A stretch of 64,000 nt of DNA. Origin: Uranotaenia lowii. Taxonomy: Eukaryota > Arthropoda > Insecta > Diptera > Culicidae. Under the pieces are notes generated by a model. The model was not told the DNA's origin. It did no database searches and worked only from the letters and a program-made list of their open reading frames with translations. The translations under genes and the position numbers were made by a program. Location of the stretch: contig NC_073693.1 of assembly GCF_029784155.1 (NCBI RefSeq), forward strand, positions 229,107,961-229,171,960, read 5' to 3'. This document shows, one piece after another, positions 1 to 11,482 of the stretch (within the stretch, counting starts at the first letter, position 1; each line of letters opens with the position of its first letter).

Positions 1-1190
1 ACACTAAAGCAAATCATCATACAATATGTAAATCGTTTTTTGGAGATGCACTAAATTATTATTTGAATGAATAAATCGACTTCTCGGCGAGTTTTGAAAA
101 TTATTAGATATCGATAAGAGTCGGTTACTCTGAAACATCTATGACTTATTTGAAACATTCGTTGTACTGCATATTATGTGATAATGTTGAATGTTTGTGT
201 TGATTCAATTCATTCAAATTTAGGATTTCAAGTTTAGTTTCTATTCTATATTTCTATCGCGTCAGCACTAAATTTAACTGTTGGACTTCCAACGAAGAAA
301 AAACATGCTTGTACTAGATTTTTGGAAGTATTTGTGTTGTCAGTTCCCAAGCAATGCAAAATATTTGTTTGATTGAGTCGAATGGCGATTTGCAACAAAG
401 CTGTTTGAAATAATTGGCTTTTACTTAATATTTAAATAATTAATCACGGTTTCAGTATTTGTTATCATAAAACAATTTTTGAATAAACATGATAAAAATA
501 CTACGCAATCTTTAAGGTTGCATGCCAGCATCATTTTTCAGTCGTTTTTTTTGGGGATTTTCATCCTCAAGAATAATTTATCGCTCAAGATTTTTCAATC
601 GTTATTGAAATCGTTATTTGCGGATGAAAATCACAAAAAACAGCACTTAGAGAAAGCTGGCAAATGTAATTTAACTATTTTTTGGCATTTTGACTGAAAC
701 TAAACTCTGGAAGAAGTTTTTGTCAATTTGTTCCGAACACAAAAATTCGCAAAAGATTCAAAGTTTGAAAGAACAATTTCTTAAATTGTATGTTAATCCT
801 TCGATTTTATGTATAAAGATGCGGAGAAAAACCATTCGAAATAAGCTCTGCATTCTTTCTTTTTTTACCTTCTGATTGAAGTTTCAAATCAAGTTTACCA
901 AAGTTCTTCAAATAGGTAAACAATGTTCCAATCAGAACGTTACCATGTGCAGTAATCATTTTAAATGGTTTGAAATGTTGCTGAAAAATCATGATTGATT
1001 CTGAAACATGATGTTTGTCTTAGTAAAAAACGCATGAAAGTGTTCTGAAGATTTATTCCAGTTTCAAAGTTCGGTTTCCATGTTTGACGTTTGCGGTAGT
1101 GCTTCTTCTTCTTCACGAAGAGTTGAGAAAATCCAAAATAAGTCTGAAAGAGCAATAGTATAGACGATTAAGTACTTGCCATACGAGGTG
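1..1190. other. AT-rich intergenic DNA, no gene recognised
   Basis: All frames are broken into short AT-rich open stretches with no recognisable motif. I see no terminal repeats, tRNA-like folds or splice-bounded exons that I can support. Confidence 0.5.
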
Positions 1191-1270
1191 CCCAGGAATT
1201 TCAAACTCTGTTATATACCCACAAACTCCTAACAATCAGGGATTCCCATCACAACATACGCTTCGGAAGA

Positions 1271-1800
1271 ATGACGTCTCACCGCTCGTCCAGAAACGCA
1301 AATCACCTTCGTTTGGTCAGGGTTAGAACAGAATTTGGAAAGAAGAAACCCAGTTACTTCGCAAGTAAACTCCACAACAATCTACCAGACACCTAAAAAC
1401 AATGCTCAACGTCCTCCCGTTTCAAATCACAGCTGTTGTCGACCTACAAACAAAACATTTATCGTTTCCTCCGCTTGTATCTCCGTGCCACATAGCTGAA
1501 AAATTGTTATTCTTTTTATTAAAATCGCCCCTCAACCCACCCACCACAGCCGCCCACAAGCCACACCATCCAGTCGCCACCACCAATCATCAAAACACTC
1601 CATCTCCCTCCACCGCCATCACCACAACTCTATATTGAAGATCACCAGCCGGCCACCTTAAGCATCCACCCCCGAAGAGGCACAGGAAACGAAGTGTTAT
1701 TCACGTGCACATCCGGAAATCTCCAATTTGAGCAGTTGACAACAGTCTTCAGACTAATCCAACTGCTAGAAAATTGTTAATAATAAAAAAAAATGTGAAA
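1271..1800 (+). pseudogene. Relic 3' end of a non-LTR retrotransposon (reverse transcriptase C-terminal tail plus 3' UTR)
   Basis: The frame running into the TAA at 1394-1396 ends with RTEFGKKKPSYFASKLHNNL-PDT. It is preceded by an SSRNANHLRL segment. This matches the pattern R-T-x-x-G-x-x-S-F/Y-x-A-x-K-L-x-N-x-L-P, which many CR1/L2/Jockey-like elements carry just before their stop codon. It is followed by a C/A-rich low-complexity stretch (1540-1660) and an A-rich run near 1780-1795 that could be the old 3' tail. Nothing upstream shows the catalytic palm domain, so the copy is strongly 5'-truncated and dead. The assignment to a LINE tail is by pattern only. A chance match is possible, because only about 40 residues are informative. 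Confidence 0.4.
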
Positions 1801-3204
1801 TAGCCTATGTGTTATGTACCGGGAAAAGCGGATACACAAACTAAATACACGCAAGATTTACATACTAAAATAAAAACTTATTTGACGAAGTTAAAAGGTA
1901 CGTGCGACTCGCTTGGACAACAATAATAAAAGCACATGTGTTTGTGTTTACGTCCCGCTGGTTGGCGCGTCGATCAGCTGACAATAGGCTGCCAGCAGTG
2001 AGCCCAGCGGTTTTGTTGTAGGGTGTTCACGTCCTAACACTATGAGTAGCCCCAACCATTCATTCAAAGAGCGATAATTTGCTCACTGGAATGGTTTTAC
2101 ATTTTGTGAAAAAAAAGTATGTATTTAAATGAATTATTAAACTGTTTTGATAGTTTTTTGTGCCTGTTGGAGAAGAGGCTTGAAAGAAGTTTAACTCCAC
2201 TGGGCTTTCCCTATCCGAGGAAAAAAACACAAGCTGTAGCTCCATAATCCAGTTCACTTCATCGAGTTTGAATTCGCTGCTAGATTCTACGGCAGAAAAC
2301 GCTCTTCGTGCCCCGATCAAAAGTGCTCTGTACGCCCCGAGTCAACAAGTTCAAGTAAAAACGCGTTTTAAAATTGATTATAGTGAAAAATCAAAAATTT
2401 AATGATGGTGAAAGTTGAGAAGCAATGTGTACATTATGTTGCAATGCGTAGATTGTAGATCAAGATGATTTAATGATCATAAGAGCATATTTTCTGGTGC
2501 TCAAAAATTATAATATTTCTTTCACCTGAGAACCTAGTTTGTTTTTTCAAATATTTCTGTAAAGATGATAAGGAGATTTCCATTTTGCTGAAAAACTAAT
2601 ATTACAAAATGAACGAAAATATAATCATTAAAATTAATTTAAGAAGTTATGTACTTTTGTAGAGTGCTTACTATGCACCGGATACGCGTTATGCCCTCAT
2701 CTCCCCAACATGAGTAAATTTGAACGTTTAGGTTTGTATGGAAAAATTTAATATTCTGTACTGTAACATCATTTCTGTTTCTTCTGTGGACCCTAACCTG
2801 CTAATGGTTTAATGCCAATTTATATTTTTTCTTTAGTAAATTTTTGGTTGAGCTTCTTGTCGAAGATCGTAACTTCTTATCTTATTAGACAAAAAAGTTA
2901 TAAGCTATTAAACAGGGGTATGTCTTTAAGTGTTGAAAACCAGTACATTAAACTGACATCACTGCTGGTGCCTCTCGAAGTATTGCATGAAAAGTAGTCA
3001 TGCAATACCTCGCAAGGCACCCATCTGAAATGCTGAAGCACTGAAAAGTTTTATGTACCGAAGATGATATGATTGGTAAAGCACTACTGATAGACTCAAG
3101 ATCCCAAGCAAAATGATGCATGAACACTACATGCAAGCGAAACCAGGTAAACATTTTATGAGATTTCTATTATATTGGGTAATTCATCCCAAAAAATTAA
3201 AGTG
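1801..3204. other. Intergenic DNA; holds one copy of a dispersed repeat (2710-2840)
   Basis: No gene is recognised. The segment 2710-2840 is related in the same orientation to 57072-57205. Both contain a GTTTCTTCTGTG-containing core followed by CTAATGGTTT and a GCCAATT stretch, at roughly 70% identity by eye. This indicates an old dispersed repeat of unknown class. Confidence 0.4.
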
Positions 3205-3295
3205 AGAATCGAACTCACTACAACACCGCATCTTGGCTTGCCAGTCCGATATCTTACCCCGTGCACTATCTGAGTTGGTTAGCCGTTTGGCTGGT
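3205..3295 (-). repeat. tRNA-like sequence (possible SINE head), reverse strand
   Basis: Read on the reverse strand, the segment contains GAGTTCGATTCTCAC, which fits a tRNA T-arm / box B, preceded by GCCAAGATGCGGTGTTG and an AACTCAGATAGTG stretch resembling a degenerate D-arm / box A. I could not fold a complete cloverleaf, so a functional tRNA is unlikely. A tRNA-derived SINE or decayed pseudo-tRNA is the better reading. Confidence 0.3.
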
Positions 3296-3299
3296 GTTT

Positions 3300-4246
3300 T
3301 TTTTCCTCTTTTGTTTTTGATGGGAAAGGGATGAGAATGGGAGGGAAATGGGATTGTAATGGGAAACTAGAAAGTGTTTTCTATTGCTGGCCGATTAACA
3401 TACAAACGCCCAGTTCATCTTGGCTGGTAGTTTTTTGCCGTCGTTTGAAAACAAAGAATGTTTTTTTCTAATACCGGTTTAAATACACATATAGCGTTTC
3501 ATACGTCATGGTTTCGGTTCTGCTTTGTCTCGTGATAAGATATGGGATATGTTTTTGTTGATACTCACGATTTCGGATCCTTTGAATTCCGTTCCGTGGC
3601 CAGATTGTCCACATCATTGTGGATTCCGGATCGCTGCCGACTGCTCCTAAGTGAAAACCAAAACCACATTGTTTTGTTTTGATTTCGTTTTCCCTTTTGT
3701 TCGGTTAATTCGCTAACTGAAAACAACCCGCATAATTAAAAACAGTTGGGGATATAGTACTAACTATTAACTTAATATATTGGTAGCAGTACCAGTATGA
3801 AATATCTTCCAAGTATCATTTCATTATACATGTTCAAAATTTTATTACCTCAATAAATTATGACAGGATCGTATCAGTGACAGTGACAATATGATATATG
3901 ATTTAGTAAGTATAGTATAATAAGAGAATAAAAATTTGCAACCTTTGAATATTGTCTCTGGACCTTATCCAGGACTCTAACAGTGTACGACAAAGTTTCC
4001 TTATATTTTCTTAGCATTAGACATTAAATTAAAAAAAAAACAACATTGACAACATTGTATGAGTTAGACAAGTCGTTATCATTTCACCTCTTGCGGATAA
4101 TAACTAATATTGTTATTTTAAGATGTAGTTGTGAGCTTATGCATTTTTTCGCTCTTGGGTTCAGCATCTGCTAATTTTCACTTCACTTCGTTAAAATTTG
4201 TGTCGGCAACCCCACGCCAGGTTCGGAACTGAAAACTGTGTTCAAA
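3300..4246. other. AT-rich intergenic DNA, nothing recognised
   Basis: No repeat ends, coding motifs or RNA genes were seen. The last 50 bases would be the leader of the small spliced ORF that follows, if that is real. Confidence 0.4.
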
Positions 4247-4442
4247 ATGGCTCCGAAAAAAAAGAATCACGCTGAGAAAAACACACAGAACGCGAAAAGT
4301 AAGTAAAACTATATTATATTATCGATAAAAACTAGTGAGATTAAATAAAACTAATGAAATTACAGAAACAAAGATCTCTGCTGAGCGGAGAGCGGAAAAA
4401 AAATCTACTGAAAGGCTGAACAATGCAGATCTGCACAAATAG
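4247..4442 (+). CDS. Candidate small two-exon gene encoding a 42-residue lysine-rich peptide
   Basis: An ATG in the context TTCAAAATGG opens a frame starting MAPKKKNHAEKNTQNAK. After 52 nt it meets the strong donor AAAA|GTAAGT at 4299. A 67-nt AT-rich intron ends in TTACAG at 4365. Exon 2 (4366-4442) continues in frame as TKISAERRAEKKSTERLNN and ends ADLHK-TAG. The join is phase-consistent, and intron length and splice sites are typical for flies. The product is very basic, with a KKK cluster near the N-terminus like a nuclear-localisation signal, but I recognise no family. The stop codon is directly followed by GTAAGA, so exon 2 may continue into a further intron, either in a 3' UTR or in a decayed longer gene. 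It could be a micro-protein, the first exons of a degraded gene, or chance; the short length keeps confidence low. Confidence 0.25.
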
Positions 4443-4997
4443 GTAAGATTGTATAATCCATGTATAATATCAGAAATAAAAAATAAAAATCTCAACATTT
4501 AAATTTTTTAATTTTATTTTATTTTTTGTGGGAAAGAATTGGAACTATATTGGTTATGGTACAGGGAAGCTCTTTTTAAAAATATTTTACAATATGCGGA
4601 ACGTATGATTGAGCGTTATTTTTACTACAAACTACTATAAGCAAACTATATCCATTGAAGTTGATGAAATCTATGATTTTGTATTCCAACGTAGCTAGAA
4701 CATTCAGGTAGATTGTTTTGCTCGCCAAAAGTGGATGATATTTTAACCGTATCCAATAATGTAGCATGAAATATTTGTTCGAAAAAATCGCTCTTTTTGA
4801 ATGGTAAACATGCTTAACAGCCCTTTCCCCATAGGGTACTTTAACAGATAATCATAATACAGATTGTTAATATGGTCTGTGTTATTGTACATATACTGTT
4901 CACTTTACAATAAACGATAACGTTTAGAGACAATATAGAATATTCTCTATATATTGTAATTGATTATGCGGGAAGCGTTTTGACAACTAATGATGAT

Positions 4998-6030
4998 CGA
5001 TGATGATGACAACAATACAAATCTAGCGTAACATTTCAAAAGGGCGAAACTAGCAGTTTGCTCGAAACGAGAAAAACGCGTTTGAAAATTCGGAACACCT
5101 GTTCAAATCCTATTTAAAAAAAACCGACAACGTTTTGTTAAACAACATTAAAAAATGTGCATTATATTCCCTTATTGTTCGATGGTTATCAAGAACTTTA
5201 ACTTTTTCCGCTTAATTTCAGAGATTTTCGAGTTTAGCCCTTTTATTGTTTTCGATTCCAGTTACGCTTGCAAGTTTCGCCCAATTGATCGGCCGTTTTT
5301 GTTTTGGTTTTGAAGTTTCGCCCATTCGTCCTACACGCAAAAACTAATTAGGCCGTTTTGTCACACACGGTCAACTTAGTTACGCCTATAAGGCATTTCC
5401 CCACTTGTCAGACGAACAGCTGATTCCTCATGTTTACATTTTCTCGGCATATCGTGGTAGGGTAAACATAACAACAACATTACGTATGTTCAATGACCAG
5501 ATAGTAACGATATGAAATTGGCAATGCAATTGTAGTGGTTTTGCAAGCGCACCTTGGTGAGGAGCATATAAATTCTTTGTTTAATGATTTGTAAATTCAT
5601 AACAAATTGAGAGATGAAGGTTTTTTGATGCTTTTAATTAAAGAAGTTTTTAAAGGAAAGCATTGAACAGTGCTTATCATCAAAGATCAAAATGGCGACC
5701 AGTTGGTGTTTACATTTTTCAAAACAAAAACAAAAAGCTACCCTACCACAATCTGTCTCAGGAAATACTCTATTGGCCCTACACGAATAGAAAAATTCAC
5801 TCCATTTTGAATAGGCGTAACTTCACGTTCCAACGAAAATGCATCAACAGGAAGTTTCGCCCAATTGAATTTCATCAATTTTTTGAAAGTTTTAAGTATT
5901 TTTAAAATGAAACCGCGTTTAATAGGCAAAGTGCAACCGCGTGCATCCGTAATGACCGTTAACTCGATTTGTTTACATTTGGCAGTTTCGCCCTTTTTAA
6001 ATGTTACGCTAGAAATGTTGTCATCATCAT
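4998..6030. mobile_element. ~1-kb non-autonomous DNA transposon with inverted ends and repeated GTTTCGCCC motifs
   Basis: The left end reads CGATGATGATGACAAC then CTAGCGTAACATTTCAAAAG and GGCGAAACT. The right end, reverse-complemented, reads CGATGATGATGACAAC then CTAGCGTAACATTTAAAAAG and GGCGAAACT, giving terminal repeats of about 50 bp with a small indel. The motif AGTTTCGCCC recurs at about 5275, 5325, 5852 and 5984 and inverted at 5041, like transposase-binding subterminal repeats. No transposase frame is visible, so it would have to be mobilised in trans. The target duplication is unclear, and the superfamily is not assigned. Confidence 0.6.
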
Positions 6031-6349
6031 CGTAGCATGTGGTTCAGAGTGACCCAGCAGTGTTGGCTGTTCATTCTGAGAGGATATCTCAGAATCCGAT
6101 ACTGAATAAGAACTGATTCTGAGTTTGGGAATTAGTTAGAATTAGATGATAATCGCTATAGTATTAAGTTATTGTTAAACTATAATTGCGTTGATTACTC
6201 ATACTTCTACAGTTTTTTTTTGTTTCTTTCAGACATATGCAATGCGGTTGCGCTTGAAGGACAATGCCAATTATTAGAAAGCTTGTCAACACGTTCATCG
6301 CCATGGGACCTTTATCCGGGTGACGGGTGAATTTCCTATCGAGCCTCGT

Positions 6350-6520
6350 CTCATAAAAAAATACAAATGACGCTCTCTCACTCAAGTTAACTCCTCAGTT
6401 TCGCCTTGCGTTGGAAATGATGGAGTTCTCTCTCTTTACTCTCACGCTCCAAGATTTTTTTTTGAACCGGCAAGTGAAACTTCCAAAATGAGCTTGGCCA
6501 CGAACGTGTTAAAGCCGGTT
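6350..6520 (+). repeat. Dispersed repeat, also present near 47.87-48.02 kb and (reverse) 17.24-17.35 kb
   Basis: The block contains GACGCTCTC...CAAGT...CTCAGTT...GCTCC...AAAATGAGC. The same order of motifs occurs at 47872-48010, and in reverse complement at 17240-17345 (including CGCTCATTTTGGTAGTTTTA there). The copies are clearly diverged. No ends or coding sequence were identified. Confidence 0.45.
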
Positions 6521-7276
6521 CGGCATATAATCTTATACGGATAACTCAACCTTGAAGGAAGTTCATTATTGGAGTAGACTCTGATTTGCGGGTGAACAAA
6601 TCTGACTTGGATTGGCCAGAATCGGCAATATGATTATCTGATGTAAAAGTCATGATCTATCGAACCGTATATTGCTCATCCCAAATGGCCGATTCTGCTT
6701 TATTTTTAAAATATGTGTATTCACCTTTCAGTACTAGTCCAGCCACTGCGTTTTATTCTTGGATTTTCTAAACTCTACCTGTAAAGAAAAAAATAAATGG
6801 AAAACATTCAAGAATACGCCACAACTGAATGACGAAAATACTTTCCCTAAAATATTGAGTGCAATGTAGGGAAGGTTATAAGGCTCTACCTATTTTAGGG
6901 TCTTATTGTAACAGTGAGTAAAATTCACTTTTTAAATAAACATGCTAAAGTTGATCTGCAAACAAATTAGAACCATCTTGAAATTCCAATTCCAAGCATC
7001 CTTTTCGATAACTTCCTTGGTACCAATCGTTTTCGGCAGAATTGTTGCCATAAAACAAATTTAAACTTTAAAAACTCAGTTAAGATTATCAAAAAAAAAA
7101 ACTGATTAAAATATCGTCCGCTATTGAGATTTTTCCGTCAAAACCTTTTCTATTATTGTATGATTGGAGTATCTATATCCTGAACTATGGTTGTAGTTTT
7201 ACCCCAGTCACGTTTTGAGCATTGATTCCTCCATGTTTTTAAACCAGAAAATGCTCCATCGTAGTAGAAAACTATT
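6521..7276. other. AT-rich intergenic DNA, nothing recognised
   Basis: No repeat ends, coding motifs or RNA genes were seen between the dispersed repeat and the hAT-type element. Confidence 0.4.
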
Positions 7277-7284
7277 GGCACAAG

Positions 7285-9893
7285 CAGGGCCGGATTAAGC
7301 CATCGGGGGGCCCGGGGCAATTTTTCTCGGGGGACCCTATGATTCGATTTTTTTTTTTCAAATGCTACCCCAGAGATTCCAAAACAATTTAAACGTATAA
7401 AAGAACTGGGTATGAGCTCAGTTTACTGTCTTCAAATAGCCATGTTGTCTGCGAAGAAGATAGTTTCTGGTACCTTCAAGCAAAAATTGTTAATTAATTG
7501 TTAATTAATTAATGAGATTGTGGAAGAGTTTAGACATTTTTAAACAAAGAAAGCTTTGGTTTGAGCTGCAAAATGCTAAATTTAATTCTAATTTTTTAAA
7601 TACCTTTATCACCAACTAAAATTTTCTGATTTAGAACAATGACCGGATAGATATTTTAAATGATTTTCATTTCATCATTGATCGTCTGGTTTGTGATTCA
7701 TTGAAAAATATTTACCTCATGACAATTGGGAAGTATCATGAAGATTTTAAACATTGAATACAAAATTCAAAAAATAAACAAAATAAATAAATTCAAATTC
7801 CATAGAGATACAGATATAAGAGTTTTAAAATTCAAGACTAAAAATCAGGTCAGGTTCAGAACCACAACTCAGTGTCTCAAATCTGCATTAAAATTTCAAA
7901 TAAAGTTTTGAGAAACAAAATATGAATTAACCCTTTAATGCATAGTGTTGTTTTGAAACAACACTAATCAAAATCCAAATATCTCAGAAACTGTACTTAA
8001 ACAAAATGTTCTAGAAATTAAAAGAAATTAGCACATGATATTTTTATTACGATATTTCATTATTTATGTGAGATATCGAACAAAGTATGCAGCAAAATTA
8101 CAAAAATAAATTTATAAATTTTTTTTTTGAATAAGTTTTTATGGAAAATCGCTGTTATTTTTTCAGATTCGCGAATTCTATCAAATTTTTCAACCTAAAT
8201 CAATCACAAACACCTTCCTGCACACAATCGACAAAGTTTGAAGAATTTTGAAAAAAGTATTGAAATGAATTAGGAATTTAAACAAATATTTTTCAACTTT
8301 TATGGACCATGAATTGCATCATACTCGAAATAATGACTTATAAATAACCTGTTCAGTTGTATAGTTCAAATTGAAATGTTATTATCTCACTTAAACAATA
8401 CCTGCTATTTTCAAAGTGATGCATTAAATGGTTAAATAAAAAAAGGTATTCAAAGTTACAATCAGAAACAAAGCAGAAATTGCACGAAATGTGAATTTTA
8501 ATGCTATATCTTTGAAACACAAAAAAACGTGTTCATGAAATGTTTATGAATATGATTCTCATCCGACAAAAAAAATTGTTTTCAAATTGTTATTCTAAAT
8601 GCGACAAAAGTTTCATTCGATGCCCTCAAAGCCAAAGGGGTAAAATGCAAAAATGGTCGATTGAAAAAAAATTCAGATTACACAGAATTAGTTATCATTG
8701 AAAAAGTCAGATAAAAAATCCAAATTAGTTAACTACCTTAAACAAAGATCCTGAATTCTCAAAATTAAAAAAAAACTATGAAACTGAACTTCAGTATCTA
8801 GAGACACAACACAAGACTTGAAAATCTCAATCAATTGAATCTGGAAAAAGATAAGATTAAAAACATATAAATATTCATGATAAGAGAATCACTCTATGAT
8901 ATTTGCATCTTAACTATGAGATCATTTTTATAATAATTTGGGAATTATCATTTGGAAAATGACATTCTGACTTCAAGATATAAACTTCAGTAGATGATAA
9001 CATTTTGATTAAATCAGTTGAAAATGTTTCAATACCATTTTCAAGTCTAAGACAGAAATTGGGATGGAATTTCAATAAAGAAACTCTGTACTGTTGATTA
9101 GTCCAATTTAGGCAACTACAGTTTTTCTTAAAGACTTTTTTTTTAAAGTTGGGAGGGAAAAGGGTTGAGAATTTATAATCCAACGAAACTTTCAATATTA
9201 ATGATCGGAAAGTGAACAGTTATAATAATACCCGGTATTAACCCGGGTAAGATTCTGAAATGCTTATTAGGTATAAAGTAACTCTGTTCTCTCTTGGCAC
9301 TGTATCTAAGCCAATTTTGGCGAAATTAGCTGCTATTTTAGTGCAGTAAGCATATCTTGGAAAGTTAACATAATAATAAACATTATAGTTGTGACATTTG
9401 TATGTAATGAAAATGAGGAGATGTTTTTTTTCTTAATTTTCTTGTTCTGTACAGAATATTCCGACTGACATGTTTCGATAAAAACAAAATTAAAGTTTGA
9501 GGTGTTTTGCCTCACATTCTTCTTAATTTTTGTTTCGAATTCGGTTCACAATATTTTTGTTCAGATTTTGGGTTGAAATTTTTGATATTCAATACCAAAT
9601 TTTAATATTCTTAGCTCGCAAAATGCAGGAAAACTTCTTCACTGCTAACTCTAGGGGGGCCCTTAACTTATGCAAGAGAAACACTATTCTAGATATTATT
9701 TCCCGGGGGCCCCTTTTGTTGTTATATTTCAAGTTTTTATTCCGATTTTCTAGTTTTGATTTCTTTTCATAGATTTGTAAAATTGAAGAAGTTTGATTAA
9801 AGGAATGTTATAACTTTTTTTCCCTCGGGGGGCCCCCCTGAGCCGGGGGGCCCGGGGCAATTGCCCCTTTTGCCCCCCCTTAATCCGGCCTTG
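7285..9893. mobile_element. hAT-type non-autonomous or decayed transposon, 2.6 kb, with 8-bp target duplication
   Basis: The left end is CAGGGCCGGATTAAGC and the right end, reverse-complemented, is CAAGGCCGGATTAAGG. Next to both ends lie G-run blocks (GGGGGGCCCGGGGCAA). The 8-bp direct repeat GGCACAAG flanks the element exactly (7277-7284 and 9894-9901), as expected for hAT insertion. The interior is AT-rich, with extra G-run motifs at 9655 and 9705. No transposase domain can be read, so this is a deletion derivative filled with unrelated AT-rich DNA. It lies just outside the left limit of the large inverted duplication. Confidence 0.8.
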
Positions 9894-10319
9894 GGCACAA
9901 GTTTAAAGCGTTTTTCATGTTTTTGTCCTTTAAGGTTTCATTTTTTTCACGAAAATATTTATTACGTTAACTTTGCGGTCAATGACCATTACTGAATTCA
10001 CTTGAAAAACTGCTGAATGATTGTAACCTTCTGTTTCTTTGAAATTATCATGTTGATATGGATATAATTTAAGACACGTCCTAATTCAAAGCTTACGTTC
10101 AGAGAAAAGCTTCGAACTTTACTTGTTTCTGTGCCAACTAATGTTTTTATGTTCGATGATGAATACTTTCCTGCAGTCGCACAGTAGTTATCAAAAACTT
10201 TTAATATCCATTTTCACAAGTTATCAATGCACTTCGATTTTTTTTGAATGATTTTTAGCTGTTTGACAACCTCTAACGAATGATATACATAGTTTGCTTG
10301 AAATTTGAATAAAAAAAGT

Positions 10320-10790
10320 TAATTTATCAAAATGTATTCCAATCCAGACCGAATCCATTGTCCGCAGCGAACATCGTCGAATTCAGTGAAAATTGGAACA
10401 ATATCTCGCGTGAGCTGTTTCTACATGTTAGATTTGCGTGAATGTGTGCTTTCAAAATTTCATTCAGCACATGTGTAGGCGAACTGACTGACTCGCGCCC
10501 GAGTGGGGTGCCTCAGTTATGTTTCTTGGAAGGGGCAAACATTTGACAGACGTGGCTTTCCACAGTCGCTGTTTGCTGCTGAATGAACCGATTTTTTTTC
10601 TCTCTGCTCCATGCATACATGGATCAACTCGTTTTTGCAGCCATCCAAATCAAATTTCCAATGATATTCATCGTTCCTATGTGAACAAACGCAAAGTGGA
10701 ATTGGATATTTTTGGTTTCTATTTTTTCCTAGAAAATGCAACTGAAAGGCTTCGGTGTGAAACGAAACTAGCATTTGTGTTTAAGTAAAA
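10320..10790. other. Highly conserved tract between otherwise diverged arms (partner 54697-55170)
   Basis: Across about 470 bp I count only a handful of substitutions plus two small indels (one a TACA-type microsatellite step, one in a T run), while the sequence just inside it (10800-11480) is near 80-85% and that beyond 10200 is near 78%. Frames of 80-90 codons exist on both strands, but the indels break them in the partner copy, so protein coding is not supported. Confidence 0.6.
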
Positions 10791-11052
10791 ATAGAAATAA
10801 TTTCCAAGAGATTTAATAATCAAAATAGCCTTGTTTACAAATGCTGGTATCATTCCAATGAATTCCTTTTAAAAAGAAAATTAACTAAATCTTGTTTGGA
10901 TGTTATTTTATCAAAAATCTCTTTTCACAATAACTACTTTCTAAAATTAAGTTTCATATCTTCGAAAGTATGGAAATATATAAAAAAAAATTATTGTCAT
11001 TGTTTCAACAACATTTAATTGAGCTTACTTGATTCTGTAAATTAATTTAGAT

Positions 11053-11110
11053 CAGAGGTCGGCAACCTTTTAAGTCGGAAGAGTGAAAAACTGCTATTGC
11101 CTGAATTTTA
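11053..11110 (+). repeat. hAT-like transposon end (CAGAGGTCGGCAACC...)
   Basis: CAGAGGTCGGCAACCTTTTA followed by GTCGGAAGAGT has the CAGNGGTCGGCAA form common at hAT ends. Its mirror is at 54345-54399, and a related end is at 49984-50040. No opposite end was found with confidence in this arm. It may have been destroyed by the mariner and RTE-like insertions nearby. Confidence 0.45.
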
Positions 11111-11482
11111 GAGATCTAAGCGTGTTAAGAATAAGAAAAAATAGTCAACATAACCAAAAATTTGTAATTTTTTTCTAACTGGAAAATTGTTTTGAAATTT
11201 TTTACTTTTTTCTTAACGTTTGTACATGGATGCATTTCTGGATTTTCAACTCTTCATGCTTGATTTAAATTTGAATCTTTCAACATATGCGTTACAACAC
11301 ATTATGACAAATTTAATTAAAATCTCAAGCTTATTTTTAGGTATGTTTTGCATGATATCGAAGTGAAGGAAACAAACTGATTCAAGTAGAATATTTTTAA
11401 TTTTTCCGGAAAACACAAGAACTCTTTTTAAAATAACGTAATTTTCTCAGTTAATGCTTTTTTCAAACCTATGATTTGACTA

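Larger units (their letters stand above)
9915..11480 (+). repeat. Left arm of the large inverted duplication, outer block (pairs with 53860-55610)
   Basis: Reading the right block in reverse complement reproduces this block in order, for example CATCATCGAACAT, GTTTGACAACCTC, the 10.3-10.8 kb tract, and the TCGGCAACCTTTT end near 11060. Identity is about 80-93% at the edges and about 98% in 10320-10790. Homology stops near 9915 on this side and near 55610 on the other. Confidence 0.8.

Noticed and set aside
3205..3295. Functional tRNA gene on the reverse strand
   Set aside because: Box B is good, but the acceptor and anticodon stems cannot be completed.
9530..9772. Open frame inside the hAT-type element
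   Set aside because: Low-complexity hydrophobic translation of AT-rich DNA with no transposase motif.
10519..10788. Overlapping 85-89-codon frames on both strands in the conserved island
   Set aside because: Small indels in the partner tract shift the frames, so the conservation is not that of a protein.
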